DNA from: Muricea muricata
Lineage: Eukaryota; Cnidaria; Anthozoa; Malacalcyonacea; Plexauridae
Assembly (NCBI GenBank): GCA_963855995.1
Contig: OY979717.1
Span: forward strand, 44,273,544-44,337,543
Reading direction: 5' to 3'
Length of the DNA: 64,000 bases
The translations under genes and the position numbers were made by a program. Position 1 is the first letter of the stretch. The number at the start of each line of letters is the position of its first letter. Below the pieces are notes generated by a model. It saw only the letters and a list, made by a program, of their open reading frames with translations. It was not told the DNA's origin and ran no database searches. Positions 12,357 through 25,641 of the stretch are shown one piece after another.

Positions 12357-14150
12357 GTGTAGGTCATAAACATAGTAGGTCTAGATTGCTGACTCATAGA
12401 ATCGGAGGCGTGACCTGTAGATAAATCCAAGATGGCGCGGGAACCGGGCAAAAAACTATAAGACTCTACAGGGAAATCAATGTTTTTCGCGATTTAAAAC
12501 GTATCGTTGCTTGGAATCGCTTCGAATCAACATTTTTTGGAAACAACTAATTATTGCGGAAGTTTTGAGCATTATTTGTGTAATTTCTGCGGAATTCCTC
12601 GTGAAAATCTCGCTCGTGAAATGTGTTGTGAATTGGTCACTTGGTCAGTTCGAGACATTTGTTGTCCAAAATATGTATTTTTGACCGGCTTTGGCCTCTT
12701 GGGTGCTATTGTGACCTACAGCTATCCTAAATTAAACATTTACAAAACGATGGAGCAAGATCTTCGCGTACAAACCAATTGTTCGCTTGATTTGTGTGGT
12801 GTGTGATACCTGATACGTTAGTAATATTTACTACATAGATGATAGATACGACTTTAAGCCAACGTACTGTTTTCGAACTTCAAAGACAGATAGGTTATCA
12901 AGTAAATATTGTCTGAATTATGTAATATGCATTACCAAAATACTAATTATAATCGAAAACTGGTGCTACAGCTGCTAGTTTCGTTCGTGTGAATCGTGTG
13001 TGAAATGTGGGTAGAATTAACTGAACAGTCCACAGTTTAATGACCGAAATTTTTTATTTGAATTTAAATTATATGTTTACTTTAAAATTAACATAATGGT
13101 AAACTTTGGCATACTTTTGCATACACTGTACATAGAATGCAACATGCACCTGCTTCCTAGCTTGTGCAACATTGGAGCAAAGTCTGCAAACATGCGAATA
13201 TGGTAAAGCAATATTCTAATGCCCATTTGCTATATTCCAATGAACAATTAGTCGTGATAATAAAATCATTAATAATTCATGAAGAAATCTGCACAAATCA
13301 TCAGAAAATCTAGGCTAACCTGCCAACTGTGCTCAATATTGATAATGATAAATTGATGATGATAAATTTATTTACTGAGTCTGAGGGTCATCAACTAAAC
13401 TGAACCCAGACCACCTGATTAGACTCTAGAAGTTTTCTACATTTCTGCGCAAAATTCTCTGGTGAAAAGGATCTTTTATGCGCAAAATAAAACTTTTCAG
13501 TCTGGGTAGTTTGCACACACTCAACACAAATTTAACCTAATTAAGCCTAATTAATCGTGAAAGACATTGTATGAAGTGAACACAAATACCGTTAGAATAA
13601 TTTTCAAATTGGCAACGTCAAAAAATCCATAGATTCATCGACACACTGTGACACTGCATTACAGTATACATGATTGTAAATGAAAATCACACACCACACA
13701 AATCAAGCGAATAATCGATTTGTATGCGAACATCTTGCTCCATCGTTTTGTAAATGCTTGATTTAGGATAGCTGTAGGTCACAATAACACCCAAGAGGCC
13801 AAAGCCGGTCAAAAATACATATTTTGGACAACAAATGTCTCGAACTGACCAAGTGACCAATTCACAACACATTTCACGAGCGAGATTTTCACGAGGAATT
13901 CAACAGAAATTATACAAATTGTACTCAAAACTTCCGCAATAACTAGTTCTTGGGAAAAAATGTTGATTCGAAGCGATTCCAAGCAACGAGACTTTTTAAA
14001 TCGCGAAAAACATGGATTTCCCTGTAGAGTCTTATAGTTTTTTGCCCGGTTCCCGCGCCATCTTGGATTTATGATATAGGTCACGCCTACGCAATAGTAA
14101 TTATACTATGAGTCAGCAATCTAGACCTACTATATCTATAGTGTAGGTCA
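12357..14150. mobile_element. Large foldback element, about 450-bp inverted arms
   Basis: Positions 12357-12809 match the reverse complement of 13684-14150 over almost their whole length, with an AT-rich spacer of about 875 bp. Each arm contains the same potential reading frame (plus-strand 12507-12806; minus-strand 13687-13872 and 13809-14084), kept only as a consequence of arm similarity. A short inserted segment near 14083-14105 distinguishes the right arm. No transposase is visible, so this is probably a non-autonomous foldback DNA transposon. Confidence 0.7.
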
Positions 14151-17100
14151 ACCCGGGGCCCCGAGCTCTATTTACTTTACGCGCCCCGCAAAAATTGCCA
14201 CATTGTCAGGTCCCCCACGCAAAATCCACGCGTGATTTTGCACTACAAAACATTGTCCGCCATATTGGATTCATCTAAATATAAAAGCTTTATATCAAGT
14301 TATCGTTCTAGTCTTTAGAGTTCTTTGGCCAAATTAACCAAACCAAACCGACGCATAATGGCGGCTGACATTTGGATCTCAGAAGTAGCGGTCTCGGGGC
14401 CTTAAGCCTTTGATTACAAAACAAACTTACATTTAGAGGTATTAACTGTTACTGTTAGTAAATTATGATAAAATCATCTTGAGAGTGCGCCAAGATCATC
14501 ATTTTACTTGTTTACCAAATCTTTAACATCTTTGCTAGAGAAATATAACGGCTACTTTGCAAATTAGACACTGGTAGTACGTTGACATACACGATAAAAA
14601 GCAACCGCCCGAGTATACTTACCCGAGGGACACAAATAGGCACAGATAGTAGATATGACATACTATAATTGATTGATGTAACTTGACTTTAGCCAGATAA
14701 ATAAGAATCGAATCAATTAAAAGAATTTTCATAAAGTCCAAGCGGGCGAGATCTTTGTTTTATTTTTATAACGAGAAGTACAGAAAATTCCTTTTAATTT
14801 TTTAAATATTTGTGTTTTCAACGTCCTTGCCCTCCAAAATACTTTATGATTGTTCGTGAACTTCATCAAACTTTTCACACATCCCACAATTTTTTTATTT
14901 CAAAGTTCGTGGATCCCATGCGTGCCATGGAATATATTTTATCACAGATTAACTATATACAGATATGGAACTCGCACGTGTTTCTGTCCTCACTTTTATT
15001 GTCACGCAATTGTCACCAAACAGTTTACGCGTCAGCCTGCGGCAAGCGTCTGGCAAGTGTCATGAAAAAATTTAATAAGAAAATAGATAGGAAAAACCTA
15101 AATTTTGGCAATGAAACTGCGATTTTAAAAAATATGCATTTCTGATTTTCGTCAACGTCTCAATTTTTTCGAATGGAGTTTAAAATAAGCAAAGGAGTGT
15201 ATTTTCAAAGTTTTCCTACCTTTTTCTGAAGACGTTGTTGATAGTAATACCAACAGGTAAGTGTACTATTGCTTGTTTTGTCGTAAAGTTGACCAAAACT
15301 AATTGTAATTCACTTGTTTTGTGCTTACCAAAGAAAATGAGTACAAAAAAACACTGGACAAACAAATTTCTTTCAAGCAACCAGAAGATTCGAACTTGCC
15401 TGATGAAATGTGAGCAAATTTACATTCCAAGCCATTTATGTTTGACCTTTATCCAATACAATTCACCCATGCACTTTGTCTTCGACCATGTCTTTAATAC
15501 TTCACGGCTAACGTTGTCTATTAACTGATATGCTTGTTAATAAATTAAAGTATACAATTCTATGGAGATTTAAGTTCACAAAATTCCTATTCCCTATACA
15601 CTATGAGTCGGATAATAAAGATAACTATGCTGAAAAGATCCAAATAGACTATTTTGCTTTAATTCAGAATTTACATAATACCAAGAAAACAAGATGGTGA
15701 AAAGAAAGCCAGTATCACAGCTATGGTGACTTGAACATGCATATGCAAATACTCTTCATCAAGGTAATTAAGAAACACATATTTATTTGAACTTTTAAGC
15801 AAGCCCTATTTTCTGAGGAACTTCAGGTTGAATCATGAGCAGTTTGTATGTACTTGTGAATGCACTGCACATAATGAAATAAGTACGTGCAGATACGAAA
15901 GCTTTGAACTGAGGAACTCATGCTATATTTTCTATTTATTCCTTAATGTGGTATAGCCATCACCTGCTCATCTCATAAACTTACAAGAAACTTGTTGCAC
16001 ATATAATCCTCAATTCAAGTTTTCCCTAATTCACATGAACACATTATGTGCAATATGTTTCTCTGGGATAAAAAGTCTCTCAGCTGGGATAAAAAGTTTG
16101 TTGCAAGTTGCCAATTTCACCTGCAATATTCTTTTTAAGATTGTTCTTGTAAAAATAGTACTTTTGTTCTCTTTTAGTTGCCAGCAATCCTTTGAGACTA
16201 TTCATTGACAAGCATGATCCAATCCTTTTAAGAAAGCTTGTGGCAGTCTGTTATGCTCCAAAGCAGACTCAGCAGTACTGTAGCAGATAAAATTCCTAGC
16301 AGATAATCGGAACAGGATAGTATGAACCATGCAGTGAGAATCAGTGACTGGAGTTAATATAAACAAAGTTCCACTTTTTAGCATAAGTAGAGACTGTTTA
16401 CATGAAACGGGTTAGCTTAGTATTAATCAGGGCACCAAGCTAATTTGTGTTGTGAAACTTTTTCTTCTTTGACAAGAGACAATTTTAAATAGTCTAATTT
16501 TACTTTAGGGTTAACCAGGTTTGCCAGTCTCGTGTAATAAGATTAGCGGTTTAGATGCATGCAACATTGTCATTGTACATGTATATAAATAAAATATAAG
16601 TATAAACTCATGCTTAACAAATATTGTTAATGTGTTAAATGCCAAAGTTAATAAATAGTGTTTACAACAGTACAATATGCTTGTAGCCTTGATCAAAGGT
16701 CTAACTTGCGAAGAGCTAGCTAGCTTCTCGTCTTTTTGAAATCAGCTATTTCATCTTTTCTTACTCGTTTGTAACTTTAACAATTTTAAAACAAAGTTAA
16801 CCGATCATGTAATTGATCCATCAAAGTGATCAAACGCATGGTCGGAAGAGGTCGGCATTGACCGCATGGTCATGTCAATATATATCGTTTGTATTTCTGC
16901 CTTGAAATAAACTCTGAATAAACTCTATCGCGAATCTTTTCCCCACAAAAACAACCACTTTAAATTTGGAGCTCAAAACAGTAAAACCTTGCTTCAATTT
17001 TGTAAAATATGCATTGTTTCTCTTTCGAACACCATTTCCCCTATACTTTTACCTGAAAATTCGAAGGATGACACTTGCCAGAGCAATTCATTTGGCATTT

Positions 17101-18023
17101 GCGTGGCGCGTGGGGTGACGCGAGCTGACGCGTACGTGAGGACACAAAATAGTGAAGAACCACACGCAAGCTCCATATCTGTATTTATTATTATATATAC
17201 TTAATCTGTGATTTTATATTTCATGGCAACACGCGTGTGTCCCGCGTGTTCCTATGAAATATAAAATGTATCTCATGGCACACGCACTACGCGTGGGATT
17301 GAGTGAAATGCAGTGAAAAATCACACGTTAACCTGGTGTAAACTAAGTTTTTTGATTGGACAATTTAAATATGAGGTATAATATTATATTGTACACCTTG
17401 AAGTCTACAGCATAAAGAATGATAGCATGATAAATTAAATTTCACGCTTGCAGAGACGTACGACCGTTTCAAAATGATTTAATACATTTATAGTAATGGT
17501 TCCGCATTTATAATATTATTGTCTGGAATGTCGTTCAAGTTATTAAATCAGAAACCAACCCACGCGTACAATAAGGGCAAACAAAAAACCACAGCCACAA
17601 AAAATGACACATCCATCAACGAATCAAGTCTCGAAACAGAAAGAATTTACACCATACAAACAGCAGAGCATATCACTCTTTGGTACGTCTTTTAGCAGTG
17701 ACGTATGTATGTCACAGCAGGTAGGTATGTATGTAATTTTTTTTAAGTTTTTTAGTTCACAGTAGCCGAATCAGATTGTCGATCATAGTATCTCGACGAT
17801 GCCAGGGTTTAGCGCAGTTAATAATATAGACCAAAGCTCTGGTCTATTGTACAACTCAAAACGATGAAGTAAAAAACCTGGGAAATAGCAATTATATTTT
17901 CATTATATATTTTTCCTCAATTAGCCTGATGCCGGCCAGGTATGAATCATTTTAAACAATGCGCTTAAATAATTATAACAATTCGGCAAGCAGTTAAATT
18001 ATATTTCCTTCTAAAATTAATCA
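14151..18023. other. Non-coding stretch with a short palindrome
   Basis: No gene recognised; ORFs here are short and compositionally random. Positions about 17210-17268 form an inverted repeat (ATTTTATATTTCAT... with its complement) around CGCGTGT-rich DNA, possibly a short MITE end. A GC-rich pair (near 14150 and 14395, CTCGGGGCC and its complement) may bound another small element. Confidence 0.35.
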
Positions 18024-18730
18024 TAGTTAATAGAGCTAGATGGTTTGGAAACTCATTAGAACTACAATATAAGTCATTATCTATGTTTTTGTTCTGGTTT
18101 ATGCAGGAATGAGGTCCTTCGTCGTCACGTGCGTATTGTATTTTCACCTAACTAACCAATAGCAACGTTTTAGGAAATTTAGCCATCCGCGACTTGAACA
18201 ATAGGGTAATTTAAGAATTCCTATTGGTGGATTTGGTGAAAACACAATACACACTTGACGATGAAGAACCATATTTTTGAATAAACGTTGACCAACATAG
18301 ATAATGAGTTTTATTGTTATTCTAATGAGTTTTCAAACCATCTACTCTATTAACTATGATCAGAGACTCGACACAAATGCCATAGCTTGCACTATAGTTA
18401 ATAGAGTAGATGGTTTAGAAACTCATTAGAATAACAATATATCTCATTATCTATGTTGGTCAACGTTTGTGCAAAAATATGGTTCTTCATCGTCACGTGT
18501 GTATTGTATTTTTGCCAAATCCACCAATAGCAATTCTTGAATTGCCCTATTGTTCAAGTCGCGCATGGCTAACTTTCCTAAAACGTTATTATTGGTTAGT
18601 TAGGCAAGAATACAATACGCACGTGACGATGAAGGACCTTATTTCTGCATAAACCAGAACAACAACATAGATAATGACTTATATTGTAGTTCTAATGAGT
18701 TTCCAAACCATCTAGCTCTATTAACTATGT
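18024..18730. mobile_element. Two copies of one MITE in head-to-head inversion
   Basis: Unit 1 (18024-18358) and unit 2 (18393-18730) are near-perfect reverse complements separated by about 34 bp. Each unit itself has inverted ends of about 65 bp, beginning ATAGTTAATAGAG and including GATGGTTT and CTCATTAGAA phrases. The whole is a 0.7-kb palindrome. No coding capacity. Confidence 0.75.
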
Positions 18731-20289
18731 TTGCACAAACAGAATTTGTGCAGGGTCGCACTTAATAATTTCCATACTTTTTCGATTAATTAAGCAATGA
18801 TTTATTTACGTACGAGCTTTTTCGCCAAGCTAGTATCATATAGCTATACCATGGAAGTTGTATATTTATCTTTATTTTTCAGACTCTTAATGGTAATCAC
18901 TTTTACATTCCTGCACGTTTGTTTGATATGATCTTTACGCGTGGACATTTTAAAAAGAACAGATCCTAATTATAATATTATAATTTGAAAGCATTTGTAC
19001 CTTTCTGCATGTAAAGCAAAGTGGAGTGTGAGCTATATGAGTTGACGTATATTAGTTAATTTGAACCTTTCTGTGTGTAAAGCAAGGTGTATATATGCAT
19101 GGAAGGTGAGTTGAATGAATTAAATTTTTAGTGTTGTTTCGTGAGTTATATGAGCGATATTAGTTATATTTATAAATAAGGTGATATTTGATAGTTTTGC
19201 ATCAAAACCTCTTCTCAATAATATGGTTTATAGTTATCACATTTTAATTTCTTTGCCTGCACCTCATTGCAATCACACATATAGCGGAAGCCTTGTCTAC
19301 ACTTACCGTCTGGCAGAACTGCTATTTCATAACAGTTCGCCTTTGGAGAAAAACTACGTAGGTTAGAATTTCGTTTTGTTCTAATCAGTAATTGTCGAAG
19401 GATATTCATAGATTTTATTGGACTTTAATTTTAACTTTTATTACTTAATCACGATTCTCGGGCTCTGAGATGCTCAAAATAACGTAATTAAAACTAATGT
19501 TGTCAGTGCAGGCAGTGCAATGAAATTTACACGAATTGAAGGTATAGGGTATCTCAGTACCTGAAAAGCGAAGGCCCTTCGTCAGGAAGTTTGAGAATGT
19601 TGTAGGGTTAATGTAATTAAGCATAGTTGTCAGTCATGGCAATTCGTCGGCGTCGTAGTTTGTCCATGATTACTAAGGGTTTGTTACATGACTCCGTTTT
19701 ACCAGACGAGATGAGTGGCGGGATCATCAACAGAATCAGATGTAAAACACGAGGCGCAAACGATCGTTCTATGTCTGATATAGCACTAATTGCGATCCAT
19801 TGAACTACGAGATCCTTTAGTACTTTTGGTGTGAAACTTTGTTTTAGCCATTATACTGAGGGACTTACTTCAATGCATCAAAGTCATCCCACCTGGGATG
19901 AGGGATCCTAATGATAAACAGCCCCTTATCATAAAGCATTGATTGTCTTTCTACATATCATTTCCGCCTACAATAATCACGAACGAATGATCGCAGATTA
20001 TAGGTGTATTTTGTTATGTCAGAACTATTATAAGATGGCGGACGGCCAAGCGCCTTTCGAGCTTTTCAAAATTTTAGATTACATTGTAGTGCTATGGAAG
20101 CTAATAAACTGCTAAACGACCAGGATGTTTTTGAGTATACGCGCATTAAATGGATTCGAGGTTCACTAAGGAATTTTCTTGAAAACGCTATTGGGTTTAC
20201 TCGCGTATGGACGTCAACTGGACGCAGGTCCAAGCAGTTCCCTAATTTCAACTCCGGTGTTATTATTACGTGATATCCTGCTAAGTTAA
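18731..20289. other. No gene seen
   Basis: AT-rich intergenic sequence. I find no domain-bearing ORF, RNA or clear repeat. Confidence 0.35.
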
Positions 20290-22560
20290 ATACTTTAAAG
20301 TGCATATATCATAATCACCATTTTTTTTTAAAAAGTCACTGTGACGAGACGATTCGAATGAAATATACCATTCTTCGAACAGATGAATACTTCCAGAGAT
20401 ATTCGGCTTCAAACACGCCAAAAACTGGGTTTTTGAAATTATGGCCGGGAGAAAAGAGGCTGGGTCGAATTAGCTCTGTGACGGCATACCGGGAACACGT
20501 CCTAATACTGCATATAAAAACAATACAAAAATATTGTCATATACGAAGCAAAAAATAGCCAAAAATAATTACTTTTGGGAGATATTTGTTTGTATATGAA
20601 CTTGTACATTCAAGGCGACTGAAAACTCATCATTGTATGCAAATGCAACGTTGGCATTAAGTCAGGCGTCATGTGTCGCATAACGCGTCTGTTTACAAAG
20701 GAATTCTTCGCCTTGAAGCTGTAAAACTACCGGACAAGGTGATATACAGGCATGAATACACAGAACACAAGGATATTGAATCGCTAGCTGAGTAGACGCG
20801 TGAAAAAGTCGCAAGCACTCGTGTTTTCTTCGTTGATGTAGTTACTGTAAAGACCATACTTATGTTGTTTGCAGTATTTGTACACACATCATCTTGCCCA
20901 TTTAAATCTAGACGCAAAGCTTTATCAAATTGCCACAATGGATGCTGAATACTTGTTATTTTTATGTTTGTAATACTTTATTATTGTGACTGCGTGAGGT
21001 ATAGAAAGAGATTGAAAAGTTTACTGTAGGGCCATATTAGACTTCTACAACCATCTTATTTACGAATATAGTCATAAACCTAAACCTAAACGTAAAAAAT
21101 ATTGAGAAACTCTACAGTTAGATTAAGCAGCTGCACAATGATGCATGTGATACAGGAAAATAAAAAGCTCATCTAAATGCTGACATTTACTCTGCTCTCA
21201 AAATTTGCTATATATAGAGAGAGCTACAGTGATGAATAATATATCCAATGTATAAAACACATAAAGATTCATTGTTGCAAGCATTCGAATTTAATTTACC
21301 CATCGAAGACTGCAAACTGCATGCCAGTCAAAAGCTTGTGAGAAATGAATATTTTAACCAGACAACGTTTACACGATTAGCAGAAGTATATATCCCAAAT
21401 ATTCGTGGTCATTAACATAAGCACAGTCAACATTGTTATGATACTGGCGCCATTTAACTTTTTCATGCGCCTACTCAGCTAGCGACTTAATATCCTTGTG
21501 TTCTGTGTATTCATGCCTGTATATCACCTTGTCCGATGTGCTTTTACAGCTTCAAAGCGAAGAATTTCCTTTGTAAACAGACGCGTTATGCGACACATGA
21601 CGCCTGACTCAATGCTAACGTTGCATTTGGCTCAAATCTCTCAATTTGAGCTATTTCCCTCAGTTTCCAAGGTACAATGATGGGTTTTCAGTCGCCTTGA
21701 ATGTACAAGTTCATATACAAACAAATATTATACCTCAAATTCAAATTGTCCAATCAAAATATCGTATTTCTGCCACGTGATGAGGTTATTTCTCACTATA
21801 TCTCACTTTTAAAGTGAGATACAGTAAATATCTCACGTTACCATGGCAACGCTTGTACACGCAAGCACAGATTGGCAAGTTTTCGTACACAAAAATGGCG
21901 GAATGTGCGAAAATTTTGATGAACTTCAGGAAGAATTATAAAGTATTTTGGAGGACAAGGACGTTGAAAACACAAATATTTAAAAAATTAAAAGGAATTT
22001 TCTGTACTTATCGTTATAAAAATAAACAAAAAACTGGCTATTTTTTATTTTAGAGCATCGTATTCACGAAGGTATGTTCAACTTAAAGAAATTAAAAGTT
22101 TATTCTTACGGAAGTTTTTGATTTTCGGTATAATACATCATTTATAGACCCTCCGCTCGGGGGATTCAGGGAAATATTTCCTTCAGTGATGATATTTCCC
22201 TCGGGCTAAAGCCCTCGGGAAATATCATCACTTCAGGAAATATATCACTGAAACGCCGTCGCTCCGGGTATATAAACGATAAATATCCCCCCAAAAGTAA
22301 TTATTTTTGGCTATTTTTCGCCTCGAACATGACTATATTTTTGTACTGTTTTTATATGCGGAATTGAGACGTGTTCCCGGTATGACGTCACAGAGCTAAT
22401 TCGACCCAGCCTCTTTTCTCCCGGCCATGATTTCAAAAACTCAACTTTGAGCCCAAATATCTCTGGAAGTATTTATCTGTTCGAAGAATGGTATATTTAT
22501 TCACGTCACGGTGAATTTTTGAAAAAAAAATGGTGATTATGGCATATGCACTTTAACTTT
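20290..22560. mobile_element. Foldback element with about 520-bp arms, right arm interrupted
   Basis: Left arm 20290-20812 matches, inverted, 21462-21730 plus about 22283-22560. A central spacer of about 650 bp separates the arms. The right arm is interrupted by about 550 bp (roughly 21731-22282) of unrelated DNA. That insert contains a near-perfect 21-bp-stem hairpin at about 22183-22235 (AGTGATGATATTTCCC and complement) and a small hairpin of TATCTCAC units. No transposase seen. Confidence 0.65.
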
Positions 22561-22599
22561 TAACGATAAGAACGGTGAATAAAAAAAAGCCCTTGTGAG

Positions 22600-24697
22600 A
22601 ATTTTAGGCAGTGACTGTGCCAAGGATGCGACTTTAAGTTTGGATTGTTTATTTTATACGATAACTGATACTTTGGTTGAAACGGAAACTCCACCGGATT
22701 TGATGTGTACTGGTAAAAATCTTAGCAAAACTATAAATTAAGTCACCAAGTCATCTACCTTTAATGATCACAATGTTACTGGTATCGTTAATGGGGTTTT
22801 GGCGTCAACTTGGAGGAATTAGAAAACTTTATTGACCGGTCTTGAAAGATGCGTGTAGGATACCGCTAAAACATAATACTAATAATATATTTTTAGCTCA
22901 GACAATTGATAGCTCTACCCCTTCTCGGAAGGTAGTTGATGCAACTCGGATGCTCCGGAAGAACGTTTTGAAACATTTAAAATGGAGATAGAATCTGGAG
23001 TTTTATTGTTGAAGCTGAATTTTCAGAACAAACCCAGATTATTACTGTACGTAATTTGCAAGACATTGCAAATTGACTAATAAAAATCTCATTTTAAAAT
23101 CCCGCTTGAGTGAACTAGAAGGAAAAGAGTTTGCAAATAAAATTATTCCTTGTATATGTTGTAAAGAAAATACCCAAACGGCCATTTCAAAAGATGATAA
23201 TCTACAGTCTTCGTCGTTAAATGTTTTGGGATCATCTACGATTATGAGACAATCAACCAATAATTTCTCGCTTTAAGTTGAAGAACAACTTATCAAGCAC
23301 AGGAAATAACATCAAGATGATTTTGATTCACAACTGCAAACCTCCAAGGTTAATCAACGGAAAAAACGTAGCTCAACAGGAAGTAATAAACCTCCGAGTA
23401 AACCAAAAGTTAGTCGACAGTTACCAGGGCGACGCCCAAGCCAAAATGTTGCTGATCAGGTTACTGCGGATTCATTATTTACCATGAAGGAAACAGCTAA
23501 ACCCCCTCCCCCCTCTCATTTAATGATCAACTTTTTAACTATAGGGTGAAACAGCAAGATAAATTTAGATTACAGGTGCAAAAACCTATAACTGATCAAC
23601 AGGAGAGACATGCTCTAACAAAGAGAGATAGACCCCAAGAAAACCTATGAACGTGTAAGGAAATACAAACCCCAGCCAAAAATCATTAACCTTCACATAT
23701 CACCACTACTGTCAAAGCAAGCTTCTTGCCTGCAAACCCCCAGGAATCAATCGACCGCATAGCGACAAGTTATGAGTGGAAATCCTCAATCGCCGCAAAA
23801 CCATATTCGACAGCGAATTTACCAAGCTCCGCCCCTCTGATCCTAGATAATTCTAACACCATTATCCCCCACATTTCTATTACACCTAACCCTTCTACAA
23901 CTATAACCCAGAGCATTAATATATTATGTGAACTACCCAAGTCTTATGAGTTGCATCCAGTTATAAATTTAGACGTTTCTGCACGGTGTATGGCAATTCC
24001 CGTTAGAATCACCCAACGTGCGAAAATCATTATGTCAAGGAACTAAATTACGTCAGAACTATATTCTAATTCCGAGGGCAACAATTGCAAACAAGGATAT
24101 ACAAGGATTCTAGTTTTCTTTTAATAATCGATGAGTTGACTGCTCTCCTAAGCAAGAACCCTGCAACAACTGAATCTGCGTTACACAATAATGTACAAGG
24201 TAATCTACTCGAATGACCAAACAACCAGACGTGGTGGTGGGTTCTGTATGCTTTTAAGTGATGAGATTTCTTGTACGTGGTGATCAACATCAAGTCTGTC
24301 TAAGATATTGGAAGATTTCGTGGTCTGTTGGATGATAGAGGATATAGAAGACAATATTGATCCAAGGCAATTTGGATGTTTGAAAGGTACATCCACCACG
24401 CACTGTCTCTTGGATATGATACACACCTGGCTCTCCAGGCTCGATACTCCTGGATGTCATCTCCGCCTTTGTTTTCTTGACTTTGCTAAGGCTTTGCCCG
24501 CGTATTGGTTGCAATGTGTTGGTTGTGAAACTAATTGTTCTTGGAGTGAGAAAATCACTAATACCATGGATAATTAACTTCCTTCCAAATTTGTGTCAAA
24601 CTGGTTGCCAGTAAATGCCGGCGTTCCCCAAGGGACCAAATTAGGACAAATCCTGTTTTTTTTTTATGATAAACGACCTTTCAGCATATCCGAAAGG
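22600..24697 (+). pseudogene. CR1-like LINE remnant, left part, split by the Polinton
   Basis: From about 22960 to 23540 broken frames give a coiled-coil-like segment (LILKSRLSELEGKEF) and a basic proline-rich stretch, as in LINE ORF1 proteins. Near 24210-24260 an endonuclease signature TRRGGGFCMLL appears. It is followed after an internal deletion by reverse transcriptase (about 24305-24480: DPRQFGCLKGTSTTHCLLD, CFLDFAKAL) and AGVPQGTKLG with INDL (about 24615-24680). The frame runs directly into the Polinton target duplication and resumes beyond 43213. Confidence 0.7.
24692..24697. repeat. Left 6-bp target site duplication (GAAAGG)
   Basis: GAAAGG abuts the left terminus and recurs at 43208-43213 immediately after the right terminus. 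A 6-bp duplication is the known length for Polinton/Maverick integration. Confidence 0.85.
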
Positions 24698-25032
24698 AGT
24701 AGTATAGATATTGGCCGGATTCGGTTGTAATCTGCACCGCCTTTGGAGCGATGGGGAATTATAAAATTTTTTTGTAGGGCCTACTTTTTGAGCTTAAAAT
24801 CTCCTTTTGAGCGATGGTTTTTTTCCCAAAATTTTTTAAAAAATTTCTAAGATGGCGGCCTGAGAAATATTAAAAAAAAAATTCCAGAAAATTTTTTAAT
24901 GGTCTTTTGAACGATGTCAAAAAAAATTTCCTACCACCTTTTGGGCGATGTCACTTTTGTAAATTTTTTTTGTAAAGATTTCGTAAGGAATTTTCAAGAT
25001 CCCAAAAAAAATCGCGAAAATATTTTTTGTCA
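24698..25032 (+). repeat. Left terminal inverted repeat
   Basis: Matches the reverse complement of 42926-43207 from the terminus to a shared TCGCGAAAATATTTTTTGTCA. The left copy carries about 53 extra bases near 24915-24970. Variants of CTTTTGAGCGATG recur inside the repeat at about 24750, 24810, 24900 and 24940, giving a sub-repeat structure. Confidence 0.9.
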
Positions 25033-25048
25033 AAAATTAAATAAAGGG

Positions 25049-25348
25049 ATGGAAACGGTACGAAAATTTATCGAAGAAGCTGTGAAGGAATATAATTCCG
25101 GGAGGCTAACAGTTCAGAAATTATATGATATGAGTGGAAACACGAGAAAACACTCGAGGTCGAGAACTTTATTAGACTGAAAAACCTACGACGCTACTGA
25201 CATGCTTAACGACTTGTTTAGAAAACAGAAGGGGAGGACGGTATTAGAGAAGGTAGATTTTGAATGGGAAGGGGTTGAAAGTGTCCAAACCCATATTACG
25301 ACGATTAGGAATTCTAAACGGTCATATTGGGCACCCTGCAGCAGATAA
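25049..25348 (+). pseudogene. TIR-adjacent hypothetical protein with in-frame stop
   Basis: A reading frame starting at the ATG at 25049, just inside the left terminal repeat, runs to a TGA at 25178-25180. It then continues open in the same frame for 55 more codons to a TAA at 25346. The start inside the repeat boundary fits better than upstream ATGs that lie within the terminal repeat. The product is helical and charged, ending in SYWAPCSR; I recognise no domain. The TGA could derive from CGA by a CpG transition. Position next to the terminus is shared with accessory genes of other Polintons, but function is unknown. Confidence 0.5.
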
Positions 25349-25405
25349 AAGAACACTACTGAAGAAAAATCGTAAACTTAGGAATGTATTTTTTTACAAA
25401 ACAAA

Positions 25406-25608
25406 ATGAAGTTTTGTAAAAAATGCCATAGACGAGTTGTTGAAAAAATAGATAACTATCTTGACCTATCTGTTGGGCATGCACGAGTATGTGTATGCCG
25501 TGATCGGGGTATTGGGTTTATGAATATGTCTGTTATAAAATGTTTGAATACAGAAGTAGGCGTCCACGAGATGAAAAAACTTACGAGGTTTTAGAAGAAA
25601 TCGATTAA
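25406..25608 (+). pseudogene. Small zinc-binding-like protein, single-base frameshift
   Basis: Starts MKFCKKCHRR, with a CxxC pair near the N-terminus and a CVC pair about 25 residues on, compatible with a small zinc site. The initial frame ends at 25594. A second frame, entered near 25517 where one T appears to be missing from a short T run, gives an acidic/basic tail that ends at 25608, directly before a stem-loop. The better fit of that end to the stem-loop supports a frameshift. Function unknown; a nucleic-acid-binding role is only a guess from the cysteine pairs. Confidence 0.5.
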
Positions 25609-25636
25609 ATTTCTAACGTTAACATGTTAGGAATTT
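25607..25636 (+). terminator. Stem-loop after the small zinc protein gene
   Basis: An 11-bp stem (25607-25617 with 25626-25636, one wobble) and an 8-nt loop. It begins at the stop codon at 25606-25608. The same stem sequence is reused at 26144-26173. Confidence 0.6.
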
Positions 25637-25641
25637 TTAAA

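Noticed and set aside
12507..12806. Host gene of 99 codons
   Set aside because: It lies within an inverted-repeat arm and its frame is mirrored in the other arm, so it is repeat sequence.
14810..15528. Overlapping plus-strand ORFs of about 100 codons
   Set aside because: Composition is random AT-rich translation with no domain, splice or codon evidence.
24914..25048. Upstream extension of the first Polinton gene
   Set aside because: The segment lies inside the terminal inverted repeat and is low-complexity; the ATG at 25049 is a better start.
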